Source: Buchnera aphidicola (Pemphigus immunis)
Lineage (GTDB): Bacteria > Pseudomonadota > Gammaproteobacteria > Enterobacterales > Enterobacteriaceae
Length of the DNA: 64,000 nucleotides
Direction: 5' to 3'
NCBI RefSeq assembly: GCF_964059115.1
Contig: NZ_OZ060408.1
Location: 124,001 to 188,000 of the forward strand
Part shown: piece after piece, positions 20,213 through 29,627 of the stretch
Layout of the letters: the number at the start of each line of letters is the position of its first letter
How positions within the stretch are numbered: position 1 is the stretch's first letter
The notes under the pieces: model-generated
What the model saw: the letters and a program-made list of their open reading frames with translations, nothing else
Database searches by the model: none
What the model was told of the DNA's origin: nothing
Translations under genes and position numbers: made by a program

Positions 20213-20977
20213 TTATTCTTGTAGGAATGTTAATTTTATAATTCTTTTTAAAATTTTCATTTCAGGATGAAATTGTATAAAAATTAGACTAATAATACTA
20301 ATTAAAAAACTTATTATTGTTAAATATTTTATTTTTTTTTCAGATAAGGAAAACGTTAAATAACCGTATTTTTTACATTTCCACCATCTCCACATTAACC
20401 ATAATGTACTCCAAATGATAGATAAAACAGACAATATACACCATTTAAAATTGTTATTAATTTGATTGAAAGGAGTATTAATTGCCATACCTGCCAATAT
20501 TCCTGGGAAAAAATATATCGGTGGCCAAAGTAAGCATCCTAGGACACTAGGTAAAATAAATTTTTTTAATGGTAATTTTAACATGCCACAAACCATTGGG
20601 ACTAATGGTCTGGTGGGACCAATAAACCGTCCTATTAAGATGGTAATTATATTATGTTTATATAAAGCATTTTTAATTTTTTTTAAGACAGATTGATGTT
20701 TTTTTAACAAAGACAAATTATGTAACCAATTTTTGAATCGCCATCCAATGTAGTAAGATGTCCAGTCTCCAAATAAACAACCTATAATTCCAATTATCCA
20801 GGAAGAATAGAAGTTTAAAGATCCGTGTCCTATTAATGTTCCTAAACCAGCCATTAATACAATACCTGGAAGAAATAATCCAACTAATGTTAAAGATTCT
20901 AAAAAAGATACTGCAAATACTATAATATATAAATAAGAAAAAGATTGCGCAATTATATATGTTGACCAAGCTTCCAT
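20213..20977 (-). CDS. yabI: DedA-family inner membrane protein YabI
   Basis: At 254 residues it has exactly the length of E. coli YabI. The DedA signatures are present: FLESLTLVGLFLPGIVLMAGLG near residue 24, GDWTSYYIGWRF around 70, and GRFIGPTRPLVPMVCGM around 117. Four to five hydrophobic segments follow. DedA proteins are thought to help polyprenyl-phosphate or phospholipid flipping and proton-motive-force homeostasis; the precise role of YabI is unknown. It is convergent with rplY and divergent from ksgA. Confidence 0.94.
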   Translation of the reverse strand: MEAWSTYIIAQSFSYLYIIVFAVSFLESLTLVGLFLPGIVLMAGLGTLIGHGSLNFYSSWIIGIIGCLFGDWTSYYIGWRFKNWLHNLSLLKKHQSVLKKIKNALYKHNIITILIGRFIGPTRPLVPMVCGMLKLPLKKFILPSVLGCLLWPPIYFFPGILAGMAINTPFNQINNNFKWCILSVLSIIWSTLWLMWRWWKCKKYGYLTFSLSEKKIKYLTIISFLISIISLIFIQFHPEMKILKRIIKLTFLQE

Positions 20978-21402
20978 AGATTTTATTTCTTATAAATTAG
21001 TATTAATTGTTTTAACTTTATTTAAAAAATAATTTTTTAAATTAGGTAATATTCTTATTTTTAAAATTTTGTTTATTTAAGTATAAAAATATGAATTGTA
21101 TCGGTATGTATTATAAATTATCAAATAAAATATATCAAAACTATAATTATATTTAAGAAATAAAGCTTATTTTATTATATAAAAATAAATTTTTGTTCAT
21201 ATATATTGTATATGTTTTTATAATTTTTCTTGATAGAAATACATGATATTTGATATCATACGTTTTATTGATTATATTTATTATTATAAGGTAAAAATTT
21301 CATTATATTTAATATATAATAATTATTATTAAAATAATTGATATAGTAAGTATCATATTTTTTTATATATAAAATTTTTTTATAATCTTTTTTTTATTCA
21401 TT
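20978..21402. other. Spacer between divergent yabI and ksgA
   Basis: 425 A/T-rich bases containing promoters for both genes. A small dyad ATGATA/TATCAT lies near 21242-21260. In E. coli ksgA is preceded by pdxA, surA and lptD; none is recognisable here. Confidence 0.5.
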
Positions 21403-22212
21403 ATGTCTATAAATCAAAAAAAAAATTTTACAGATCACATACCTAATAAAAAATTAGGCCAACATTTTCTTATAGAAAATGAGATAATTAATAAAATAGT
21501 TAAGTATGTTGATCCAAAATCACATAACAATATTTTAGAAATAGGACCTGGTTTAGGTGCATTAACTAAACCAATGTGTATTTTTTTAGAAAAATTATAT
21601 GTAATTGAATTAGATTCTGAATTAGTTAATTTTTTATCTAATTGTTCTTTTTCTAAAAAATTAAAAATTTTAAAAAAAAATGTATTGTCTTATAATTTTT
21701 TAGATATTTTTAATAAAGAAAAAAAAAATATACGTATTGTTGGAAATTTACCATATAATATTTCTGTTCGTTTAATTTTATATCTTTTTAATTTTTGTAG
21801 TATTATTAAAGATATGCATTTTATGTTGCAAAAGGAAGTAGCTAATCGCTTATCAGCTTCTCCAGGAACTAAATGTTATGGTCGTTTAAGTGTTATAGCG
21901 CAATATTATTGTAATATAGTTCCGTTGTTAAAAGTATTTCCAAATTCTTTTACACCTGTTCCAAAAATAGATTCTGTATTTATTAGATTAATACCTAATC
22001 TTACATTTCCTATATTAATAGACGACATAAAAGTGTTAGAAATGATTACTAATGCAGCATTTGGACAACGAAGAAAAATATTACGTCATAGTTTATCTAA
22101 ATTTTTTGATGTTAAAACATTGATGCAGTTAGGAGTGAATCCTATGTTAAGAGCGGAAAATATAACGGTATCTCAATATTGCCAATTAGCTTATTATCTA
22201 ATTATGAAATGA
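21403..22212 (+). CDS. ksgA: 16S rRNA (adenine1518/1519-N6)-dimethyltransferase
   Basis: KsgA dimethylates two adjacent adenines in helix 45 of 16S rRNA and checks 30S assembly. The product has 269 residues (E. coli 273). SAM-binding motif I is ILEIGPGLGALT, motif IV is NLPYNIS, and the N-terminal KKLGQHFL is present. A run of nine A residues close to the start is a possible slippage site, but the frame is open. It lies 61 bases before apaH; the intervening apaG of E. coli is absent. Confidence 0.97.
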   Translation: MSINQKKNFTDHIPNKKLGQHFLIENEIINKIVKYVDPKSHNNILEIGPGLGALTKPMCIFLEKLYVIELDSELVNFLSNCSFSKKLKILKKNVLSYNFLDIFNKEKKNIRIVGNLPYNISVRLILYLFNFCSIIKDMHFMLQKEVANRLSASPGTKCYGRLSVIAQYYCNIVPLLKVFPNSFTPVPKIDSVFIRLIPNLTFPILIDDIKVLEMITNAAFGQRRKILRHSLSKFFDVKTLMQLGVNPMLRAENITVSQYCQLAYYLIMK

Positions 22213-22273
22213 TTTTAATCATAGTTTAAAATAAATTAAATTGTGATAATATTCAACAATATTGGATTTTAAA

Positions 22274-23092
22274 ATGAGTACATATATTGTAGGTGACTTA
22301 CATGGTTGTTATGATCAATTAAAATTATTATTACGTCAAGTATCTTTTAATCCAGTCAAAGATACTCTTTGGTGTACGGGTGATTTAGTATGTCGGGGTT
22401 CTAAATCTTTAGATGTATTATGTTTCTTATTTTCTCTTGGAGACAAAGTTAAGATAGTATTAGGTAATCATGATTTATATTTATTATCAGTTTATTATGG
22501 AATTAATGATAATAAGATAGATGATGGTATTACTGATATTTTAAAGTATAAAGATGCTAAAATTTTAATGTCCTGGTTGCGTAAGCAGCCATTATTACAA
22601 ATAAATGAAGAAAAGAAAATTATTATGTCTCATGCAGGAATTTATCCTAAATGGAACATGAAAAAATTAGTAAGTAATGCTAGAAAAGTTGAATTAATTT
22701 TATCTAGTAAAGATTATCTTAGTTTTTTAAGTTTATTATATGCAAATAATGTCCATAATATTATAGAAGATAGTATAGAATTTAATAGTTTACGTTTTAT
22801 TGTTAATACATTTACTCGTATGCGATATCTGTTTCCTAACGGAAATTTAAATATGGTTTGTAAACAATCTCCATCTTTTTCTACATTACCATTACAACCA
22901 TGGTTTTCTATTAAGAATAATATATTTAAAGAATATTCTGTTTTTTTTGGTCATTGGTCTTCTCTATTAAATAAAAATTTACCAAACAATATTTTTGGGT
23001 TAGATACCGGTTGTTGTTGGGGAAATAAATTAAGTATGATATGTGTAGAAAATAGAACGTTTTTTTATCAATCGTGTTCTATGAATAAATGA
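22274..23092 (+). CDS. apaH: Diadenosine tetraphosphatase (symmetrical Ap4A hydrolase)
   Basis: The calcineurin-like metallophosphatase splits Ap4A to two ADP. From ATG 22274 it has 272 residues (E. coli 280); the in-frame TTG at 22262 would add four unconserved residues. The metal-binding motifs are GDLHGCYDQL, GDLVCRGSKSLDVL, LGNHDL and SHAGIYP. The C-terminal FGLDTGCCWGNKL matches E. coli YALDTGCCWGGSL. It probably shares a message with ksgA and ends in a hairpin terminator. Confidence 0.96.
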   Translation: MSTYIVGDLHGCYDQLKLLLRQVSFNPVKDTLWCTGDLVCRGSKSLDVLCFLFSLGDKVKIVLGNHDLYLLSVYYGINDNKIDDGITDILKYKDAKILMSWLRKQPLLQINEEKKIIMSHAGIYPKWNMKKLVSNARKVELILSSKDYLSFLSLLYANNVHNIIEDSIEFNSLRFIVNTFTRMRYLFPNGNLNMVCKQSPSFSTLPLQPWFSIKNNIFKEYSVFFGHWSSLLNKNLPNNIFGLDTGCCWGNKLSMICVENRTFFYQSCSMNK

Positions 23093-23116
23093 TGTGTTTT
23101 TATTTTTTCGTATTGA

Positions 23117-23168
23117 GCTAATTTTATTGCTATATCAACAGAATTAGCCCAAATTTTTTCTTTTTTAT
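23117..23168 (+). terminator. Rho-independent terminator of ksgA-apaH
   Basis: GCTAATTTTATTG (23117-23129) pairs with CAACAGAATTAGC (23136-23148) with one T-G wobble and one A-C mismatch around a 6-base loop, then runs into TTTTTTCTTTTTTATT. It begins 25 bases after the apaH stop. folA, the apaH neighbour in E. coli, is not found beyond it. Confidence 0.8.
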
Positions 23169-23356
23169 TACTTTTAATATGGTGTTTTTATGATTTTAAT
23201 TTTGTATTATATCTTTATATGACATTTTTATGATTGCATTTTAATACAATATGTTTTTAAAATCATGAAATATTTTGAAATGTTTTTATATTAGTTGGTT
23301 TATATTAATAAATTATATATTAATTTACTATATAGGTAATTGTATTAATTGAAATA

Positions 23357-26300
23357 TTAAATTTTTTTATGCATTTCTTGTAAGGAAAAAATATTTTTTA
23401 TTGGATTTTTAGACATTGCCATTACAGTGGCAAAAGCGCCATTTAATGTAGTATCATAATGTACTTTATATTGGAGAGCACTTTTACAAATTAATTCATT
23501 TTGATCGATAGATTGATAGGAATCTATAGTGTTTATTATGTATACATATTCTTTATTTTTTAAACGATCTTGTATATGTGGACGCCCTTCGTGTACTTTA
23601 TTAACTAATCTAGAGTAAATTCCCGCTTTTTTTAAGGATATGTTTGTTTCTAAAGTAGAATCTAATTTAAAACCTATTTTCTTTAATTTTATTGCTAAAT
23701 TGATAATATTTTTTTGATCTTTTTCTTTAACAGATATTAATACTCTACCTGACTTTTTAATATCGATTTGAGCTCCAAGCATTGCTTTGGAAAATGCTTC
23801 TGCAAAATTTTTTCCTATACCCATAACTTCTCCTGTAGATCTCATTTCTGGACCAAGGATAGGATTAACTCCTGGAAATTTATTAAATGGCAATACTACT
23901 TCTTTGATTGAATAGTAAGGAGGTATAATTTCTTTTATGTATTCTTGTTTTTTTAAGTTTTTTCCGCACATAACTCTTGCTGCAATTTTTGCCAACGGTA
24001 AACCTGTTGCTTTGGATACAAAAGGTACACTTCTGGAAGCTCTTGGATTGACTTCAATAATGTATATTTCTTTATTTTGTATAGCAAATTGTACATTCAT
24101 TAGTCCTTTTACCGATAGTTCGATAGCAAGTTTTTTCACTTGTTTTCTAATTTTATCTTGTATATTTAATTTTAATGTATAAGTAGGTAAACAACAGGCT
24201 GAATCTCCTGAATGCACTCCTGCTTGTTCTATATGTTGCATAATTCCACCAATTAATACGTTTTCTCCATCACAAATAGCATCGACATCTACTTCTATGG
24301 CATTTTCTAAATAGTGGTCAAGGAAAATTGGTGATTTGTTTTTTAATTTATTTTTAAAGTATTTTTCAAGAGTTTTAATATTATAACAGATTTCCATTTT
24401 TCTTCCACCTAAAACATAGGAAGGTCTTACCATGATCGGAAATCCAATTTCTTTAGATTTTATTTTAGCTTCTTCTAAACTGGTTACTGTTGCGTTTAAA
24501 GGTTGTTTTAAATTTAATTTTGACACAATTTTTTGAAAATAGTATCTATTTTCTGCTTGATCTATAGAATATGGAGTAGTTCCTATGATTGGGACTCCTT
24601 CTATTGCAAATTCATTAGCTAATTTTAAAGGAGTTTGACCTCCATATTGTATAATTACGCCATAAGGTTTTTCTATTTTTACTATTTCTAAAATATTTTC
24701 AAGAGTAAGAGGTTCAAAATACAAACGATCAGAAATATCATAGTCAGTTGATACCGTTTCTGGATTGCAATTAATCATGATTGTTTCGAAACCATCTTCT
24801 CTTAGAGCCATAGCGGCGTGAACACAACAATAATCAAATTCAATACCTTGTCCTATTCTATTAGGTCCTCCTCCTAAAATTATCACTTTATCATTTTTTT
24901 TGGTGGGATTCGATTCGCATTCATCTTCCCAAGTAGAATATAAATAAGCTGTTTCGGTAGCAAATTCAGCAGCACAGCTGTCAATTCTTTTGTATACTGG
25001 ATGTAGATTAAGTTGATAACGAATTGTTCTTACTTCTTTTTCTTGTATTTTCAGTAATGTTGCGATTCGAGCATCAGAAAATCCTTTTTGTTTTAATAAT
25101 TTTAAAAAAGTAAAATTTAATCCTTGAATACCTTTATTTTTTATTTTTTTTTCTAAATTTATGATTTCTTGAATTTGTGTTAAAAACCATTTATCAATTA
25201 ATGTTAAATTGTACACATATTCTATAGACATACCTATTCTAAAGGCATCAGCAATATACCAAATTCTTTCAGCACCTGCTTCTTTGAGTTCATATGTAAT
25301 TTTGGTGTATGATTGTTCATTTTTTTGATTAATTTTAGATTCAAAACCATTAGAACCTATTTCTAATCCTCTGATTGCTTTTTGTATTGATTCTTGAAAA
25401 GTACGACCAATTGCCATTACTTCACCAACAGATTTCATTTGAGTTGTTAATCTGTCATTACATCCAGAAAATTTTTCAAAATTAAATCTAGGAATTTTAG
25501 TTACTATATAATCTATACTTGGTTCAAATGAAGCAGGGGTATTAATTCCAGTAATATCGTTTTTTAATTCATCAAGAGTATATCCTATTGATAACTTAGC
25601 AGCAATTTTTGCTATTGGAAATCCTGTAGCTTTAGAAGCTAAAGCTGATGATCGAGATACTCTTGGATTCATTTCAATAACAATCATTTTACCATTTTTA
25701 GGATTAACAGCAAATTGAACGTTAGATCCTCCTGTTTCTACGCCAATTTCTCGTAAAATTTTCATTGATGCATTTCTCATTACTTGATATTCTTTGTCCG
25801 TAAGTGTTTGTGCAGGAGCAACAGTAATTGAATCTCCGGTATGAATACCCATCGGATCCAAGTTTTCGATAGAACATACTATAATACAGTTATCATTTTT
25901 ATCCCTGACAACTTCCATTTCGTATTCTTTCCATCCGATTAATGATTCATCAATTAATAGTTCTTGAATAGGTGATAATTCGAAACCTTTTTCACATATT
26001 TCTTTGAATTCTTCATGATTATATGCGATTCCTCCACCGCTTCCTCCCATAGTAAAAGAAGGACGAATAATACATGGAAATTTTATTTTTTTTACAATTT
26101 TTAAAGCTTCTTTTACGTTATGTGCTATTCCTGATTTAGGAGTTTCTAAATTCAACTTTTTCATTGATTTTTCGAATAAATAACGATTTTCTGCTTTTTT
26201 AATTGCGTTGATAGTTGCTCCTATTATTTTTGTATTGAATTTTGATAAAATTCCTTTTTCTTCTAATTTTAAAACACAATTTAAAGCAACTTGTCCTCCC

Positions 26301-26569
26301 ATAGTGGGTAATAATGCATCTGGTTTTTCTTTTTCTATAATTTTTTCAATAGTTTTCCAATAAATAGGCTCGATATACGTGGAATCAGCTATTTCTGGAT
26401 CTGTCATAATCGTTGCCGGATTAGAGTTAACTAAAATAATTTTCAACCCTTCTTCCTTAAGCGCTTTACAAGCTTGAACTCCTGAGTAGTCAAATTCACA
26501 CGCTTGTCCGATAACAATTGGTCCAGCTCCTAGAATTAAAACAGATTTTATATCTTTTTGTTTTGGCAT
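23357..26569 (-). CDS. carB: Carbamoyl-phosphate synthase large subunit
   Basis: It makes carbamoyl phosphate from bicarbonate, ammonia and two ATP for pyrimidines and arginine. The product has 1070 residues (E. coli 1073). Two tandem ATP-grasp halves are visible: the first with [20 protein letters not shown] at about 12-31 and the second with [18 protein letters not shown] near 565. [16 protein letters not shown] and [16 protein letters not shown] repeat the same motif in each half. The C-terminal allosteric MGS-like domain (about 940-1070) is retained. Its ATG overlaps the carA stop (TAATG). Full length implies function. Confidence 0.97.
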   Translation of the reverse strand: MPKQKDIKSVLILGAGPIVIGQACEFDYSGVQACKALKEEGLKIILVNSNPATIMTDPEIADSTYIEPIYWKTIEKIIEKEKPDALLPTMGGQVALNCVLKLEEKGILSKFNTKIIGATINAIKKAENRYLFEKSMKKLNLETPKSGIAHNVKEALKIVKKIKFPCIIRPSFTMGGSGGGIAYNHEEFKEICEKGFELSPIQELLIDESLIGWKEYEMEVVRDKNDNCIIVCSIENLDPMGIHTGDSITVAPAQTLTDKEYQVMRNASMKILREIGVETGGSNVQFAVNPKNGKMIVIEMNPRVSRSSALASKATGFPIAKIAAKLSIGYTLDELKNDITGINTPASFEPSIDYIVTKIPRFNFEKFSGCNDRLTTQMKSVGEVMAIGRTFQESIQKAIRGLEIGSNGFESKINQKNEQSYTKITYELKEAGAERIWYIADAFRIGMSIEYVYNLTLIDKWFLTQIQEIINLEKKIKNKGIQGLNFTFLKLLKQKGFSDARIATLLKIQEKEVRTIRYQLNLHPVYKRIDSCAAEFATETAYLYSTWEDECESNPTKKNDKVIILGGGPNRIGQGIEFDYCCVHAAMALREDGFETIMINCNPETVSTDYDISDRLYFEPLTLENILEIVKIEKPYGVIIQYGGQTPLKLANEFAIEGVPIIGTTPYSIDQAENRYYFQKIVSKLNLKQPLNATVTSLEEAKIKSKEIGFPIMVRPSYVLGGRKMEICYNIKTLEKYFKNKLKNKSPIFLDHYLENAIEVDVDAICDGENVLIGGIMQHIEQAGVHSGDSACCLPTYTLKLNIQDKIRKQVKKLAIELSVKGLMNVQFAIQNKEIYIIEVNPRASRSVPFVSKATGLPLAKIAARVMCGKNLKKQEYIKEIIPPYYSIKEVVLPFNKFPGVNPILGPEMRSTGEVMGIGKNFAEAFSKAMLGAQIDIKKSGRVLISVKEKDQKNIINLAIKLKKIGFKLDSTLETNISLKKAGIYSRLVNKVHEGRPHIQDRLKNKEYVYIINTIDSYQSIDQNELICKSALQYKVHYDTTLNGAFATVMAMSKNPIKNIFSLQEMHKKI

Positions 26570-27708
26570 TAGAATATTATTCCTGAAATATTATTATAAT
26601 TCATATTATTTTTAATTAATTTTATGAAGTGATCAAATAAAGAGATGGGATCTTGAGGGCCAGGATTTGCTTCGGGATGTCCTTGAAAACTAAATGCTAA
26701 TTTATCTTTTAAATGTATCCCTTGTAACGAATTGTCAAAGAGAGATATATGCGTGATTTTTATATTGTTAGGTATACTTTTTGTATCTACAGTAAAATTA
26801 TGGTTTTGAGAAGTGATCATTACTTTATTATTTGTGATATCTTTTACGGGGTGATTAACACCATGATGTCCAAATTTCATTTTTATGATTTTAGCACCAT
26901 TAGCTAATGCTAATAACTGATGTCCTAAACAGATTCCGAATATGGGTATATTTTTCTTTAAAAGTTTTTTAATAGCAGTAATAGCATAAAAACATGCTCT
27001 TGGGTCACCAGGTCCATTGGATAAAAAAATACCGTTTGGAGATAGTTTTAATATTTCTTCTGCAGAAGTTTCTGCTGGAACAATGGTTAATCGGCAACCC
27101 TTATTTGATAAGATAGACAATATATTTTTTTTTACACCATAATCATATACTACAACATGATAAATTGTTTTTTTTTGTTTTTTTAAGTGATGATTTTGCC
27201 ATGTATAAAAATATTTAGTAGATACTTGTTTAGCTAAATCAATTCCTTCAAGACCTGGAAATTTTTTATTTTTTTTAATTGCTGTAGCAATAGTAAGTAT
27301 ATTTTTTGTAAAAATACAACCGTGTTGAGAGCCCTTAGTTCTTAAAATGCGTGTTAATTTTCTTGTATCAATATTAGAAATAGCTATAATATTATTTTTT
27401 TTTAGGTAATCAGGTAAACTGTATGTAGATCGATAATTACTAGATATCGTTGACATTTCTTTAATTATTAATCCTTTTATATGAATTTTATGGGATTCTT
27501 CATCAAACATATTTGTGCCAACGTTACCGATATGAGGATATGTGAGAGTAACGATTTGATGGGAATAAGAAGGATCTGTTAAAATTTCTTGATAACCAGT
27601 CATAGAAGTATTAAATACAATTTCTCCAATAGTATATCCGGATGCTCCTACTGATTGACCGTGAAAAGTGGTTCCATCTTGTAAAATCAATGTTGCTGAT
27701 TGATTCAA
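26569..27708 (-). CDS. carA: Carbamoyl-phosphate synthase small (glutaminase) subunit, TTG start
   Basis: The class I glutamine amidotransferase subunit supplies ammonia to CarB. From the TTG at 27708 it has 379 residues (E. coli 382), with N-terminal [12 protein letters not shown] matching E. coli IKSALLVLEDGT. I chose this TTG because a perfect GGAGGA lies at 27713-27718, four bases upstream; another in-frame TTG at 27720 overlaps that site. The triad is present: Cys in [10 protein letters not shown], and His and Glu in HPEANPGP. The gene overlaps carB by one base, so translation is coupled. Confidence 0.95.
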   Translation of the reverse strand: MNQSATLILQDGTTFHGQSVGASGYTIGEIVFNTSMTGYQEILTDPSYSHQIVTLTYPHIGNVGTNMFDEESHKIHIKGLIIKEMSTISSNYRSTYSLPDYLKKNNIIAISNIDTRKLTRILRTKGSQHGCIFTKNILTIATAIKKNKKFPGLEGIDLAKQVSTKYFYTWQNHHLKKQKKTIYHVVVYDYGVKKNILSILSNKGCRLTIVPAETSAEEILKLSPNGIFLSNGPGDPRACFYAITAIKKLLKKNIPIFGICLGHQLLALANGAKIIKMKFGHHGVNHPVKDITNNKVMITSQNHNFTVDTKSIPNNIKITHISLFDNSLQGIHLKDKLAFSFQGHPEANPGPQDPISLFDHFIKLIKNNMNYNNISGIIF

Positions 27709-27749
27709 ATTATCCTCCAATTTTTAAAATTTTTTAATGTAAAGATAAA

Positions 27750-28562
27750 TTAAATATTTAGTACATCTTGCATGGTAAATAAGCCTGTATTTTTTTTATG
27801 AAGCCAAATAGCTGATTTAATAGCTCCTTGAGCGAAAGGAACTCTATTACTTGCTTTATGACTAATTTCAATGCGTTCACCTGTATTAGCGAAAATAACA
27901 GTGTGTTCTCCAACAATATCACCTGCTCTTATTACAGAAAATCCAATTTTTTGTTTTTCTCTTTTCCCAATTAATCCTTTTTTTCTATATATAGAGTAAG
28001 ATTCTTGATTCCATTTCATATTTTTAACAATAGTTTCTCCTATAGTTAAAGCAGTTCCTGAAGGACAATCAATTTTATTTTTATGATGTGATTCAATAAT
28101 TTCAATATCGGTATCATTACTAATAGCGTGTGAACTTGTTTCTATCATTTTTAAAAGTATATTAATTCCTGTGCTAAAATTTGAACTTAATACGATACCG
28201 ATGTTGTTGCTGATAGATTTAATTTTATTTTTTTCAATTGTATTAAATCCAGTAGTGCCAATGACAATATTTTTTTTATATTTTTCACATATATTTAAGT
28301 TTTTTATTGTATTTTTAGAAGTACTAAAATCAATAAGAACATCTAAATTATTAATTTCTTTTTCTAAACAATCATTAATTTTTACACCAATGTTACCGAT
28401 ATTCAGTATTTCTCCTATGTCGCGTTTAATAAACATATTTTTTTTATTTACTATAACGGTATTTAAAATTATTTCTTCTTTTTTAATTATTTCTTTAATT
28501 AATATTTTGCCCATTCTACCTAGGGCTCCGGAAATACCTAATTTTATTTTATTGTTTTTCAT
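27750..28562 (-). CDS. dapB: 4-hydroxy-tetrahydrodipicolinate reductase
   Basis: This enzyme acts in the diaminopimelate/lysine pathway, using NAD(P)H. From the ATG at 28562 it has 270 residues (E. coli 273), beginning KNNKIKLGISGALGRMGK, the Rossmann glycine motif; a further 18 upstream in-frame residues are unconserved. GTTGF, SSNFSTGIN, the catalytic HHKNKIDCPSGTAL and the C-terminal GAIKSAIWLHKKNTGLFTMQDVL are intact. It supplies lysine for the host and meso-DAP for peptidoglycan. It precedes carA with 41 bases between, so read-through is likely. Confidence 0.96.
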   Translation of the reverse strand: MKNNKIKLGISGALGRMGKILIKEIIKKEEIILNTVIVNKKNMFIKRDIGEILNIGNIGVKINDCLEKEINNLDVLIDFSTSKNTIKNLNICEKYKKNIVIGTTGFNTIEKNKIKSISNNIGIVLSSNFSTGINILLKMIETSSHAISNDTDIEIIESHHKNKIDCPSGTALTIGETIVKNMKWNQESYSIYRKKGLIGKREKQKIGFSVIRAGDIVGEHTVIFANTGERIEISHKASNRVPFAQGAIKSAIWLHKKNTGLFTMQDVLNI

Positions 28563-29126
28563 TTTTATACCATTTTTAGTATTGTACATATACATATTAT
28601 TTAAAAACGTTATCAAATATAATGATTATATCTATAGTAATATAGTGTATTACCATTAGTATAGTAAATATATGTATTTTAAATATTTTTTATTTTTTAT
28701 TTTTATAAATTTTTTGATATTTTAATTTTTAAATTAAAATTAATATCTTTACGTTAATATAATATTTTTATTTTTTAATTTGATAAATATTTTAAGAATC
28801 ATTATTCTAATTTTATTGATAGAGTAAAATTCTATTTTTATTTTTAATAATATTAAAACTGTAAATTGACTTTTTATTGATTAATATTTTATTTATAATT
28901 TTTTTAATATATTATTAAAAAGTGATAAAATATTTTAAACAGTTTTATTTTTAATTAAAAAAAATTTTTATTAATTAGATTATTAACGTTTTATTAATTA
29001 TAAAAATATGATTTTTAATAAAATAGTTTACATTTATTTATCGGTATTAATTAATAGATTTATTTAATTTTAAATTTAATATTTATTGCATTAGTTAAAA
29101 TATTCTTATATAAAATATTTAGTTTT
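28563..29126. other. Non-coding spacer between dapB and lspA (site of ispH in relatives)
   Basis: 564 A/T-rich bases with no open frame longer than background on either strand outside gene shadows. In E. coli the interval lspA-dapB contains fkpB, ispH and rihC. No fragment of ispH (CGVDRAI, SHGVSK blocks) could be recognised, so if lost it is completely eroded. The dapB promoter must lie here. Confidence 0.5.
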
Positions 29127-29627
29127 TTATTTTTTAATAAACATTTTTAAAAAATTTGATTTTAATAACAATATACTACCAATAAAAATACTTATGTCCG
29201 CAATATTGAAGATAGCAAAATGCCATTTATAAACATGAAAATCAATAAAATCTACTATAAAACCATGAGAAATACGGTCTATAAAATTACTTATTGCTCC
29301 ACTCATAATAAATATGTAAGATATTTCTTTTTGTTTATTATTTATAGCTGAATATGTTATTTTAGAAATAATTATAATAGCTGTTATATTAGAGAAAATT
29401 AAAAACCAGTATTCCCACATTGTTCTATCGGAAAATATACCGAATATACTGCCATAATTGTTGATATAAAAAAAATTAAGTATCGGTAATATTTTTTTTA
29501 ATTCGTATAATGAGAAATGATTAATAATTAATTCTTTACTGACAAGATCACTAATGATAATTATTAAAAATAAAAAAATGTAATATTTTTTTTTAAGTTC
29601 AATTAATATTGAATTATATAAATTCAC
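29127..29627 (-). CDS. lspA: Lipoprotein signal peptidase (signal peptidase II)
   Basis: This inner-membrane aspartic protease cleaves prolipoprotein signal peptides. From the GTG at 29627 it has 166 residues (E. coli 164) and overlaps the ileS end by 14 bases; the frame is open further upstream inside ileS, but that part is not conserved. Four hydrophobic segments are visible. Conserved catalytic boxes are GAISNFIDRISHG and FIDFHVYKWHFAIFNIADI, holding both active-site aspartates. Another GTG at 29636 is an alternative start. Coupling to ileS matches E. coli order. Confidence 0.92.
   Translation of the reverse strand: MNLYNSILIELKKKYYIFLFLIIIISDLVSKELIINHFSLYELKKILPILNFFYINNYGSIFGIFSDRTMWEYWFLIFSNITAIIIISKITYSAINNKQKEISYIFIMSGAISNFIDRISHGFIVDFIDFHVYKWHFAIFNIADISIFIGSILLLKSNFLKMFIKK

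Noticed and set aside
23108-23165. Minus-strand peptide-like reading resembling a lost gene next to apaH
   Set aside because: The segment is a near-perfect inverted repeat followed by a U-tract, better explained as the apaH terminator; it does not match FolA.
28171-28659. 162-codon plus-strand open frame
   Set aside because: It is antisense to dapB, composed of Leu/Ile/Phe/Ser-rich translation typical of reading A/T-rich genes backwards, and has no ribosome-binding site.
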